A DNA stretch of 64,000 nt from Faucicola sp902506215 (GTDB lineage Bacteria; Pseudomonadota; Gammaproteobacteria; Pseudomonadales; Moraxellaceae), in NCBI GenBank assembly GCA_016888885.1, contig CP069437.1:2596949-2660948 (forward strand). The letters run 5' to 3'. The position numbers were made by a program, and so were the translations under genes. The notes below the pieces were generated by a model. The model did not search any database and was not told the DNA's origin. It worked only from the letters and a program-made list of their open reading frames with translations. Below, piece after piece: positions 8,592-16,656 of this stretch (the first letter of the stretch is position 1; every line of letters begins with the position of its first letter).

Positions 8592-8609
8592 TAGCACTAA
8601 ACGTGCCAA
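8592..8609 (-). promoter_or_regulatory. Sigma-54 promoter of pilA
   Basis: Read on the minus strand, the sequence is TTGGCACGTTTAGTGCTA. The invariant GG and GC are exactly 10 bases apart, and the -24 element matches the sigma-54 consensus completely. The predicted start of transcription is near 8582, giving a leader of about 50 bases to the pilA ATG. PilS/PilR with RpoN control pilA in Pseudomonas, so the same control is inferred here. Confidence 0.8.
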
Positions 8610-8699
8610 CCTTTATTATAGACAATTTACACAGAAAAACAGCAACTTGTGCATAAAAAAATTCAGATTATAAATTCATCTCCCTATTTTTATTAAAAA

Positions 8700-8747
8700 C
8701 TGACAATTATTGTCAGGTTAGATGCTATTCTTTGGACAAATATTGTC
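8700..8747. promoter_or_regulatory. Pair of GACAA-N3-TTGTC operator-like dyads
   Basis: CTGACAATTATTGTCAG (8700-8716) is a perfect dyad. At 8735-8747 the same half-sites recur as GACAA-ATA-TTGTC. The centres are 33 bases apart, about three helical turns, so two dimers would bind the same face of the DNA. The regulator is unknown. The pair lies between pilA and pglL, and either or both could be its target. Confidence 0.45.
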
Positions 8748-8751
8748 ATGG

Positions 8752-8767
8752 GGTGATTTGCATCACC
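8752..8767. promoter_or_regulatory. CRP/Vfr-like dyad
   Basis: GGTGATTTGCATCACC is a perfect inverted repeat with a four-base centre. It contains the CRP-family core GTGA-N6-TCAC exactly. Binding by a Vfr/CRP-type regulator is inferred from the core only, because the outer bases of the consensus are poor. Confidence 0.4.
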
Positions 8768-8888
8768 TATTGTTTGTTTCTGTTTAGGTGCAGTGATAGC
8801 GTAAATTTTTTACCTTTGAAAGCTTACCAAACAGATATAGTAGTATCAAGATATAAATTTCGTTGCTGAATCGAATACTTATTTTATA

Positions 8889-8920
8889 AAAAATGCTAAA
8901 CTACCTCGTTTAGCATTTTT
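8889..8920 (+). terminator. Terminator-like hairpin just upstream of pglL
   Basis: The arms AAATGCTAAAC and GTTTAGCATTT surround a six-base loop and are followed by Ts. It looks like a factor-independent terminator but lies 24 bases before the first gene of an operon, with no upstream gene on this strand. It may be an attenuator, or the end of a short untranslated RNA. The flanking A and T runs make it usable in both directions. Confidence 0.55.
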
Positions 8921-8944
8921 GCGTTTAACCCATACGAAAATCCT

Positions 8945-10744
8945 ATGCTGCCATCTACGCCACCCCAAACCCTCAATCAACATATTCGACTGTTTACCCT
9001 ATTCATGGGGTTAGCCATTTTGACGTACCTCATGCCTTGGCATTCGCCGTTAGGTCGAGATTTTGTCGTCAATGCCACCGCATTTGGGTTTGTGAGTTTG
9101 GCAATCGCGGCGTTTTTTTGGCAAAACCCGATTACAAAATTGAGCAAATCTGTGCTTACTTGGTTGCTGCTAGCGCTATTGATTGGATGTCAGCCATTAT
9201 TTAATCATATCGCTTACCCTGATGCCTTAATCTTTCCGGTGATAAGCTTAGTGGTCGTTGCCTTCACTGCGTTGATAGGCAGTAATATTGAAAATAAAGC
9301 GAATTTATTAAACCGGCTGTTTATTGCGGTATACCTCATGGCAATCATCACCTTTATGATTCAACTGATGCAGATGAGCGGCTATCAGATTGATTATAAA
9401 GGCTGGGTGATTGCCCGTGGTAATGCCAATGGCGGACGCTATGACGGCAACTTTGGGCAAGCCAATCACGCAGGCTACGCGTTTGTGCTGGCGCTGTGTG
9501 GGGTGCTGTATCAACTGCAGCAGTCGTTTCAAGAAAGGTTAAATGCCCCGCAGTGGCTCATTGGTCGATACCGACAATATGCGCGGTTTGGCTTGATGGT
9601 ATTGTTTGTGATATTTACCATCGGGCTTGCCTTGACCCAAAGTCGGGCGGGTCTGGTGATGATGCTTGCTGTGATTCCCATTTTCTTTTTGACCCAGCCG
9701 ATAGCGTGGAAAAGCAAACTTTCTGCCACCGTTTTGGGGTTAGTTGTTTTTGTATTGTATTATATGGGCGCAAGCTGGCTTAGCAATTATAGCAGCGCCA
9801 ATCAGCTTGGGGCGGTGAGCCGTATGGCGGGCGGGCAGGGGAACCGCTCGGCGATGAGCGAACGCGCCATGATGATATTTCATGACCATGTACTCACCGG
9901 GGTCGGCTGGAACAACTACATGGGCGCAAGCGTTGATTATGCCCAATATTTTAAATGGCCAGAGATTGCCGACCATTCGCATAATTTTGCTACCATGATT
10001 TTGGCGGAGCTAGGTGTGCTGGGTGCGCTGTGCTTTGTACCGATTGTCTGGGTGCTGGTGCGGGCGATTCATCTGCGCCATAGCAGCGAAAGCGCGATTG
10101 CACTGGCATTTGTCATCGCCAGTATCTTGTATGCCAGTGTAGAATACCCGTTATGGTATTTTCGTTATCTCGCGGTGTTTGCCTTGTTTTTGGCGTTGAT
10201 TGATCAGCCCAAATGGCAGCTTGCGTGGCAACCCAAGCTAACAAAAGCCCTGTCTGTTATCATGCTTGGTTTGGCGATGTTATCAGGCTACTATATTTGG
10301 CAATATTTTCATCTTAATTATTTGGATTATAATCGCTTTATCAAGCACACCAATCATCTAAACCAAGACAAAGCAGTTGACTACCAAAATGGCGTGTTTG
10401 GCTTTAGCGCGTATCATGACCGCATCCTTGCCATGCAAGTGCCGATTAACCGCCATCAAGCAAGGGTAAAAGAAGAAATCTTTGAAGAGGTGCTAAATAC
10501 CGATTCTTCCCAGTATAATATATTAGCCTATGCACAGTTCTTAGCCTATAAAGGTGACCAGCAAGCGGCATTAACCCATATCAAAGCGGCTTGTGTGATG
10601 GTCAAAGATTTATCCGATTGTGACAATGTCGCGACCGATTTGGGTAACTTGGCCAAACAAGATCCTGCAACATTTGCAGCTTTATACCGTGAGTTTAGAC
10701 AATGGCGAGACGCCAATCCTGAAAAAACAGGACTTACACCATAA
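8945..10744 (+). CDS. pglL: General protein O-oligosaccharyltransferase PglL
   Basis: A 599-residue polytopic membrane protein with about 11 hydrophobic helices and a C-terminal tail of about 150 residues. Near residue 172 it has Gly-Asn-Phe-Gly-Gln-Ala-Asn-His, the conserved GNxxQxNH stretch of the PglL N-terminal family. Near residue 342 it has His-Ser-His-Asn followed by AELGVLGA, the ligase loop motif. PglL transfers lipid-linked glycan to Ser/Thr of periplasmic and surface proteins. It is the first gene of a packed operon; its stop overlaps the next start (TAATG). The ribosome binding site is weak. TfpO, beside pilA, is a second ligase-family protein, so the cell seems to have both general and pilin-specific ligases, as reported for Acinetobacter. 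Confidence 0.88.
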   Translation: MLPSTPPQTLNQHIRLFTLFMGLAILTYLMPWHSPLGRDFVVNATAFGFVSLAIAAFFWQNPITKLSKSVLTWLLLALLIGCQPLFNHIAYPDALIFPVISLVVVAFTALIGSNIENKANLLNRLFIAVYLMAIITFMIQLMQMSGYQIDYKGWVIARGNANGGRYDGNFGQANHAGYAFVLALCGVLYQLQQSFQERLNAPQWLIGRYRQYARFGLMVLFVIFTIGLALTQSRAGLVMMLAVIPIFFLTQPIAWKSKLSATVLGLVVFVLYYMGASWLSNYSSANQLGAVSRMAGGQGNRSAMSERAMMIFHDHVLTGVGWNNYMGASVDYAQYFKWPEIADHSHNFATMILAELGVLGALCFVPIVWVLVRAIHLRHSSESAIALAFVIASILYASVEYPLWYFRYLAVFALFLALIDQPKWQLAWQPKLTKALSVIMLGLAMLSGYYIWQYFHLNYLDYNRFIKHTNHLNQDKAVDYQNGVFGFSAYHDRILAMQVPINRHQARVKEEIFEEVLNTDSSQYNILAYAQFLAYKGDQQAALTHIKAACVMVKDLSDCDNVATDLGNLAKQDPATFAALYREFRQWRDANPEKTGLTP

Positions 10745-12009
10745 TGCAGCGGGTAATTTTCTTGGTATGGCAAAATCTTGTGTTTCGCCTCATTGTAGGA
10801 TGGTTGGTGGTGGTAATTTTGCCGGCGTTGCTGATGTGGCGAATGCGCTTTTTGCAGGGGCGCTGGCTGATTACTGAGTTTAATAGTATGGTGTTAGCCA
10901 CCTTGGGTGTCTTGCTAGTTACCCTTGGTTTGCGCAAACTCACCCAGTTTCCAGGTCAACGTTCCATCAGCTTTGTGTTGCCAACCTTATTGTTGGTGAT
11001 GATGCTGTTAGGCATGGTGATTATCGTTTTTCGATTGCCGTATTCGCTGTATTATTTTGGCTTATCGGGCGTTATCGGGGCAGTGTTTTTCTTTTTATCG
11101 TTTTTACTTGAGCAAAAAGCGCACCAACCTTATATGGCGTATATTCCACTGGGACATTGTCAAAACTTTGAAGCGATTTTTCAAATCCGTTGGCTGCGTC
11201 TTGAAAAACCGCATTTGGATGCCATACAATCCAAAAAAGTGCAAGCGATAGTAGCAGACCTGTCATCGCCTGCACTCGATGAAGACTGGCAGCGATTTTT
11301 AACCGAGCAAACGTTACAGGGCAGACCGGTGTATAATAACCGCCAGGTGTATGAGTCTTTGACCGGTCGTCTGCCGATTCATCATTTGTATGAAAACGAG
11401 TTGGGCTCGCTGCTGCCATCGCAGACCTATTTAAGGTTTAAACAACTGCTTGATATTATAGCGATTTTATTGGTCTCACCCTTTGTATTGCTGATTGCGC
11501 TGATAACTATCATTGCGATACGGTTGGAAAGTCCGGGTAAGGCCATATTTGTCCAAGAGCGGGTCGGGCAAGGCGGCAAGTTATTTAAAATCTATAAATT
11601 TCGCAGTATGCGTTTTGACTCAGAAAAAAACGGGGCAAAACTGGCGCAACAAAATGACCCGCGTGTGACTAGAGTCGGTAAGTTTATTCGCAAAACCCGT
11701 ATCGATGAATTGCCGCAATTTTTGAATGTGCTCAAAGGCGATATGAGCTTGATTGGACCGAGACCCGAACAGCTAAGTTTTGTCAAAACCTTTGAAAAAA
11801 CCATCCCTTTTTATAATTATCGACATATCGTCAAACCCGGTATTTCTGGATGGGCGCAGGTCACACAAGGCTATGCCAGTGATACCGATGAGACAGCGCT
11901 TAAGGTACAGTACGATTTTTATTATATTAAACATATTTCTTTTGCATTAGATATCTTGATTGTGCTCAAAACCATTCAAACCATGCTGACAGGTTTTGGG
12001 GCTAGATAA
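10744..12009 (+). CDS. Initiating sugar-phosphate transferase (WcaJ/PglC type)
   Basis: A 421-residue membrane protein. The first 130 residues hold about four hydrophobic helices, a soluble linker follows, and a hydrophobic segment near residue 235 leads into the bacterial sugar transferase domain. That domain shows KFRSM, RIDELPQ and GPRPE, the family's catalytic and polyprenyl-phosphate-binding motifs. It would move a sugar phosphate from a UDP-sugar to undecaprenyl phosphate, the first step of lipid-linked glycan assembly. The sugar cannot be told from sequence; glucose, galactose or an N-acetyl-diaminosugar are all possible. The start overlaps the pglL stop (TAATG), tying the first and last steps of the pathway together. 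PseB follows 39 bases later. Confidence 0.85.
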   Translation: MQRVIFLVWQNLVFRLIVGWLVVVILPALLMWRMRFLQGRWLITEFNSMVLATLGVLLVTLGLRKLTQFPGQRSISFVLPTLLLVMMLLGMVIIVFRLPYSLYYFGLSGVIGAVFFFLSFLLEQKAHQPYMAYIPLGHCQNFEAIFQIRWLRLEKPHLDAIQSKKVQAIVADLSSPALDEDWQRFLTEQTLQGRPVYNNRQVYESLTGRLPIHHLYENELGSLLPSQTYLRFKQLLDIIAILLVSPFVLLIALITIIAIRLESPGKAIFVQERVGQGGKLFKIYKFRSMRFDSEKNGAKLAQQNDPRVTRVGKFIRKTRIDELPQFLNVLKGDMSLIGPRPEQLSFVKTFEKTIPFYNYRHIVKPGISGWAQVTQGYASDTDETALKVQYDFYYIKHISFALDILIVLKTIQTMLTGFGAR

Positions 12010-12048
12010 ACTGCGACAAATAACTTTAGCCATAATAGGTAGTGCACT

Positions 12049-13047
12049 ATGTTAAGCAATTCAACCATTTTAGTGACAGGCGGGACAGGCTCATTTGGGC
12101 ATACCTTTGTGCCGATGACGCTTGAAAAATACAATCCCAAAAAATTGATTATCCTCTCGCGTGATGAGATGAAACAGTGGGAAATGGCAAAACTGTACCA
12201 AGGCGACCCGCGGGTACGTTTTTTTATCGGTGATGTGCGTGATAAAGACCGTCTATATCGCGCGCTTGATGGGGTGGATTATGTGGTGCATGCGGCAGCA
12301 ACCAAAATCGTGCCCACTGCCGAATACAATCCATTTGAATGCGTCAAAACCAATATCAACGGCGCAATGAATTTAATTGATGCCTGTATCGATAAAGGGG
12401 TGAAAAAAGTCGTTGCCTTATCGACTGACAAAGCGTCCAGTCCCGTGAATCTGTATGGCGCGACCAAATTGGCGTCGGACAAACTGTTTGTCGCAGGCAA
12501 CGCCTATTCAGGGGAGCATGGCACACGCTTTTCGGTGGTACGTTATGGCAATGTCATGGGCAGTCGTGGCTCGGTGATTCCGTATTTTCTCTCAATTAAA
12601 GACAGTGGCGTGCTGACCATCACAGACCCGCGTATGACCCGTTTTATGATTTCGCTTGAGCAAGGCGTGGAGCTGGTTTGGCATGCATTTGAAGACATGG
12701 TGGGCGGCGAAATTTATGTCAAAAAAATTCCATCCATGACTATGCCAGATGTGGCAACTGCCGTTTCTGCCACTGCCGAGCAAAAAATCATTGGTATTCG
12801 TCCTGGCGAGAAACTGCATGAGCAAATGATTAGTGCCGAAGATTCTTTTCACACCTACGAGTATCCTGAGCATTTTAAAATCTTGCCTGCGATTAATGGC
12901 TGGGATGAAACGCCTGAGCGTATCAAAGATGGTGTTAAAGTGCCAGAAGGCTTCGTGTACGCCAGTGATAATAACAGTGAGTGGATGACGACTGAGCAAC
13001 TCCAAGAATGGATTGAAACCAACAAAGCAAAAATTGGTAAAATTTAA
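12049..13047 (+). CDS. pseB: UDP-N-acetylglucosamine 4,6-dehydratase (inverting) PseB
   Basis: First enzyme of pseudaminic acid synthesis: it converts UDP-GlcNAc to the 4-keto-6-deoxy L-arabino sugar nucleotide in the cytoplasm. The 332-residue length is normal. The N-terminus has the NAD(P) loop Gly-Gly-Thr-Gly-Ser-Phe-Gly, followed by SRDEMKQWEM, which is characteristic of PseB rather than of other extended short-chain dehydrogenases. The catalytic Tyr-x-x-x-Lys region is NLYGATKLASDK, preceded by STDKASSP. AGGT lies about 8 bases before the ATG. The full set pseC, pseF, pseG/H and pseI follows in order, which confirms the pathway. Confidence 0.95.
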   Translation: MLSNSTILVTGGTGSFGHTFVPMTLEKYNPKKLIILSRDEMKQWEMAKLYQGDPRVRFFIGDVRDKDRLYRALDGVDYVVHAAATKIVPTAEYNPFECVKTNINGAMNLIDACIDKGVKKVVALSTDKASSPVNLYGATKLASDKLFVAGNAYSGEHGTRFSVVRYGNVMGSRGSVIPYFLSIKDSGVLTITDPRMTRFMISLEQGVELVWHAFEDMVGGEIYVKKIPSMTMPDVATAVSATAEQKIIGIRPGEKLHEQMISAEDSFHTYEYPEHFKILPAINGWDETPERIKDGVKVPEGFVYASDNNSEWMTTEQLQEWIETNKAKIGKI

Positions 13048-13100
13048 TCGCTAACCCTTGATAACAAACCACTTGATAACAACCCCTTTGGGCAAATATT

Positions 13101-14294
13101 ATGGCAAATCAATTTATCCCTTATGGTCGTCAGCATATCACCCAAACTGATATTGATGCGGTGGTCGCCGTGCTACAGTCTGATTTTTTGACCCAAGGTA
13201 GTCAAGTACCGGCGTTTGAAGAACGCGTCGCTGCCTATACGGGGGCGAAGTTTGGCGTGGCGGTGAATAGCGCGACGTCAGCACTGCATATTGCTTGTTT
13301 GGCATTGGGGCTTGGTCAAGGTGAAAAGGGCAAAGACGACTGGCTGTGGACGACGCCGATTACCTTTACCGCATCTGCCAACTGTGGATTGTACTGTGGT
13401 GCTAACATTGATTTTGTGGATATCGATCCGCTAACGCTCAATATGTCAGTGGAGGCGCTAGAAGCCAAGTTGAAAGTTGCCAAAGCTGAAAACCGCTTGC
13501 CAAAAATAGTCATTCCCGTGCATTTCACCGGTGAACCCTGTGATATGGCGGCCATTCATGCGCTATCACAGCAATATGGCTTTAAGGTTATTGAGGACGC
13601 CTCCCATGCCATTGGTGGCAAATATCACAATCAACCAATCGGCAATTGTGAGTTTAGCGACATTACCGTGTTTAGCTTTCACCCTGTTAAAATCATTACC
13701 ACCGCAGAAGGCGGACTGGCAACAACGAATGATCCGGTGTTGGCGGAAAAAATGCAGTTACTGCGTAGTCATGGTATCACCCGTGATGCCAATCTAATGA
13801 CCCATGAGCCTGACGGTGGTTGGTATTATCAGCAAATCGATTTGGGCTTTAACTATCGCATGACCGAATTGCAAGGGGGATTGGGGGTGAGTCAAATGAA
13901 CTATTTGGATGACTTTGTCACTCGCCGTCACCAGCTTGCCAAGCGGTATGATGACTTATTAACAGATTTACCGATTATGTTGCCTTATCGCAATCCTGCT
14001 AATTATTCGGGGTTTCATTTATATCCCATTCAACTAACAGCAGACAGTGGCAAAACGCGTAAGCAAGTGTTTGACAGTTTGCGGGCGCAAAATATCGGGG
14101 TGAATGTGCATTATATCCCTGTGCATACCCAGCCGTATTATGCCAAGTTGGGCTTTAGACAAGGCGATTTCCCCAATGCTGAGCGCTACTATGCACAAGC
14201 GATTAGTTTGCCATTGTATTATGATTTGAGCGAAGCATTGCAAGACCAAGTGGTGGATGCCTTAAAGATAGCGTTGGCTCAGGCGTTAACCTAA
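13101..14294 (+). CDS. pseC: UDP-4-amino-4,6-dideoxy-N-acetyl-beta-L-altrosamine transaminase PseC
   Basis: A 397-residue PLP-dependent aminotransferase of the DegT/DnrJ/EryC1 family. It would aminate the PseB product at C4 using glutamate. The N-terminus IPYGRQHIT...DIDAV and the cofactor-binding SFHPVKIITTAEGG (PLP lysine near residue 197) are typical of PseC. The HAIGG-type stretch near residue 170 holds the aspartate (VIEDASHAIGG) that pairs with the pyridine nitrogen. The gene follows pseB by 53 bases, and its stop abuts the pseF start directly. Confidence 0.95.
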   Translation: MANQFIPYGRQHITQTDIDAVVAVLQSDFLTQGSQVPAFEERVAAYTGAKFGVAVNSATSALHIACLALGLGQGEKGKDDWLWTTPITFTASANCGLYCGANIDFVDIDPLTLNMSVEALEAKLKVAKAENRLPKIVIPVHFTGEPCDMAAIHALSQQYGFKVIEDASHAIGGKYHNQPIGNCEFSDITVFSFHPVKIITTAEGGLATTNDPVLAEKMQLLRSHGITRDANLMTHEPDGGWYYQQIDLGFNYRMTELQGGLGVSQMNYLDDFVTRRHQLAKRYDDLLTDLPIMLPYRNPANYSGFHLYPIQLTADSGKTRKQVFDSLRAQNIGVNVHYIPVHTQPYYAKLGFRQGDFPNAERYYAQAISLPLYYDLSEALQDQVVDALKIALAQALT

Positions 14295-14969
14295 ATGAAT
14301 ATCTGCATCATTCCTGCGCGTGGGGGTAGTAAACGCATTCCCCGCAAAAACATCAAAGATTTTTGTGGCAAGCCCATGCTGGCTCGTGCCATTGCAACGG
14401 CAAAAAACAGCCAACTGTTTGAGCAGATTATCGTCTCCACTGATGATGGCGAAATTGCCGATATCGCTCGACACCACGGTGCTACTGTCAGCCAAAGACC
14501 TGCCGCGCTTGCCGATGATTACGCCACTACCGCTGCAGTGATTCGGCATGTGCTGCAGAGTGTGCCAAAAGCTAGCCATATCTGCTGTCTATACCCCTGT
14601 ACGCCTTTTTTAAAACCGCAGTATTTAACCGACAGTTTTGAGCGTTGGCAGTCATCCAACAATTTGTATTGTTTTCCGGTTTTAGAATTTGAATCCAATG
14701 TGTTACGCTCACTGAAATTAAGCGATACTGGTGAAGTGTCGAGCATGTTTAGCCAACATGAGCTCACCCGAACCCAAGATTTGCCGCAGGCGTATTTTGA
14801 CGCAGGTCAGTTTTATTGGGGCAGTCGTGAGGCATGGCTCGGCGAGGATAAAATCCATAATCATGCGCTAGGCTATGTGTTGCCAAAATACAGCGTGGTG
14901 GACATTGATGATGAAAATGATTGGCGATTTGCTGAGCGCCTGTACCAAGCGCAATTGGAGCTACCATGA
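14295..14969 (+). CDS. pseF: Pseudaminic acid cytidylyltransferase PseF
   Basis: A 224-residue member of the CMP-sialate synthetase family. It would activate pseudaminic acid with CTP to CMP-pseudaminate, the donor for the transferase. The N-terminus IIPARGGSKRIPRKN is the nucleotide-binding signature, and VSTDDGEIADIA follows. PseF here precedes PseG, an order common in gammaproteobacterial clusters. The start codon touches the pseC stop, and the last bases overlap the pseG start (ATGA). Because pseI and pseG are present, CMP-Pse rather than CMP-sialic acid is the expected product. Confidence 0.93.
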   Translation: MNICIIPARGGSKRIPRKNIKDFCGKPMLARAIATAKNSQLFEQIIVSTDDGEIADIARHHGATVSQRPAALADDYATTAAVIRHVLQSVPKASHICCLYPCTPFLKPQYLTDSFERWQSSNNLYCFPVLEFESNVLRSLKLSDTGEVSSMFSQHELTRTQDLPQAYFDAGQFYWGSREAWLGEDKIHNHALGYVLPKYSVVDIDDENDWRFAERLYQAQLELP

Positions 14970-16633
14970 AGATCGTGGTGCGAGCAGATGCAAGTTTAAC
15001 GATGGGTAGCGGTCATATCATGCGTTGCTTGACCTTGGCTGACCGGTTAAAACAGCAAGGGCATGACATCTCGTTTATTTGTCGTCAGCATGACGGGCAT
15101 TTGGCGGATTTGATTGGGCAAAAAGGTTTTGCTGTGCAGCTGTTAGCCAAAAGTGGGACTGTAGATTTTATCAAACAGCATGCCCATAGCGAATGGCTTG
15201 GCGCCAGTGAAAGCGATGATTTTGCCGAATGTAAACCCATCTTACAAGCATTAAAGCCAGATTGGCTGATTATCGACCATTATGCGATTGGTAAAAACTG
15301 GGAGCAGCAAGCCAAACGACTTTTGCCAAACCTTAAAATTTTAGCCATTGATGACTTAGCTGACCGCACGCACGACTGTGAGATTTTGCTTGACCAAAAT
15401 TTTGGGCAAAAAAACGAAGATTATCAACCGCTTGTGCCAAGTGATTGCCAGCGCTTACTAGGCACGCGTTATACATTATTACGGGATGAGTTTGCCAACT
15501 GGCGAGCGATGAGCCTAAGCAGACGTAAAAGCATACAGCCGCCCAACAATATATTGGTCAATCTTGGCGGTGTCGATAACGATAATGTCACGCTCAAGAT
15601 TTTGCAGAGTCTCAATACCTTTGTCCAACAATCTACGCAAGCATTTAACGTGACTGTCGTCATGGGCAAAACCGCACCGCATATCGAAAGTGTGCAAAGG
15701 TTTGCCAAGCAAGCTGATTTTCCCTGTCATGTCATTGTCAATGCCAACAATATGGCGGAGTTGATGGCAAATGCTGACCTTACGATTGGGGCAGCAGGCA
15801 GCACCACTTGGGAGCGCTGTTGTTTGGGATTGCCGATGGTGCTGATCGTGCTTGCCGATAACCAACAGGTGATTGCCAAAGCGTTGGTGGATAAAAACCT
15901 GGTCAAAGTGGTGACTGACATGGCTACATTGGATGAGCAACTGCCCCGCTTGTTGAGCGAACTGGCCGACAATTATAAAAAATTCAGCCACCAATCTGCC
16001 AAGTTGGTCGATGGGCAAGGGGCAAAACGGGTTGCGCACTGGATTGAATTTGCGCAAAAATTTCAACATTGTCAAGTGAGGCAAGCGACCCAAGCCGATA
16101 CCCAGATGATTTGGCAATGGCGTAATCACATCGACGTGCGCCGGTGGATGTTTGGGCAAGATGAAATTGCCCTTGCTGACCATGAAAAGTGGTATCGCAA
16201 ACAGCTTGACCGTGCCAATGTGCATTTGCTGATTTTTGAAGTCGCTGGTGAGCCAATGGGGCTAGTCAATGTTACCCAAATGACGGTAGATAAATACCAG
16301 ACGCTGCAGTTGGCAAACACCCATACGCCAAACCCTAATTCGTCAAGCCCGAATGAAAAAACCGCCAGTTGGGGGTTTTATTTATCCCCTAATAGCGCAA
16401 AAGGGCAGGGGCTTGGCTTTGCGTTGGGGGTTTTGGCGATTGCACAGATTTTCAACACCACAGGCATTGGTAAAATCACCGCGCAAGTGCTGGCATATAA
16501 TACCGCGTCGTTGGCGTTACATCGTAAATTGGGATTTAGCGAAACAGGCGTGTTAAAACAGCATTTTGGTGTGGGTGAAAAATTGTATGATGTGGTTGAG
16601 TTTGAATTAAAATCGCAAGATTTTTTATTTTAG
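14966..16633 (+). CDS. Fused PseG (UDP-sugar hydrolase) - PseH (N-acetyltransferase)
   Basis: A 555-residue protein carrying two pathway steps. Residues 1 to about 360 match PseG, which releases UDP from the diacetamido-altrose nucleotide: MGSGHIMRC places the expected catalytic His at 17, and GAAGSTTWERC is the GT-B-like nucleotide-binding end. Residues from about 367 (VRQATQADTQMIWQWRN) to the end match PseH, the GNAT enzyme that acetylates the 4-amino group; GFYLSPNSAKGQGLG is the acetyl-CoA loop and YNTASLALHRKLGF the closing motif. In Campylobacter and Helicobacter these are separate genes, and PseH acts before PseG. The ATG overlaps the pseF stop. No frameshift or internal restart is apparent, so this is a true fusion. 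Confidence 0.92.
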   Translation: MKIVVRADASLTMGSGHIMRCLTLADRLKQQGHDISFICRQHDGHLADLIGQKGFAVQLLAKSGTVDFIKQHAHSEWLGASESDDFAECKPILQALKPDWLIIDHYAIGKNWEQQAKRLLPNLKILAIDDLADRTHDCEILLDQNFGQKNEDYQPLVPSDCQRLLGTRYTLLRDEFANWRAMSLSRRKSIQPPNNILVNLGGVDNDNVTLKILQSLNTFVQQSTQAFNVTVVMGKTAPHIESVQRFAKQADFPCHVIVNANNMAELMANADLTIGAAGSTTWERCCLGLPMVLIVLADNQQVIAKALVDKNLVKVVTDMATLDEQLPRLLSELADNYKKFSHQSAKLVDGQGAKRVAHWIEFAQKFQHCQVRQATQADTQMIWQWRNHIDVRRWMFGQDEIALADHEKWYRKQLDRANVHLLIFEVAGEPMGLVNVTQMTVDKYQTLQLANTHTPNPNSSSPNEKTASWGFYLSPNSAKGQGLGFALGVLAIAQIFNTTGIGKITAQVLAYNTASLALHRKLGFSETGVLKQHFGVGEKLYDVVEFELKSQDFLF

Positions 16634-16656
16634 GGGTGGGTCTGAGTGGGGTGTCT

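Larger units (their letters stand above)
8534..8944. other. Regulatory gap between pilA and the pglL operon
   Basis: A 411-base gap between divergent transcription units with no convincing protein gene. It holds the pilA sigma-54 promoter, two GACAA-N3-TTGTC dyads, a CRP-like dyad, a possible sigma-70 promoter (TTGCTG at 8863, TATAAA at 8885, spacer 16) and a hairpin with a T-run just before pglL. Each is listed separately where it can be supported. Confidence 0.6.

Noticed and set aside
15515..16225. A 236-codon minus-strand frame opposite the pseG-pseH gene
   Set aside because: It is antisense to a clear two-domain enzyme and its translation has no recognisable motif; it is a by-product of codon use.
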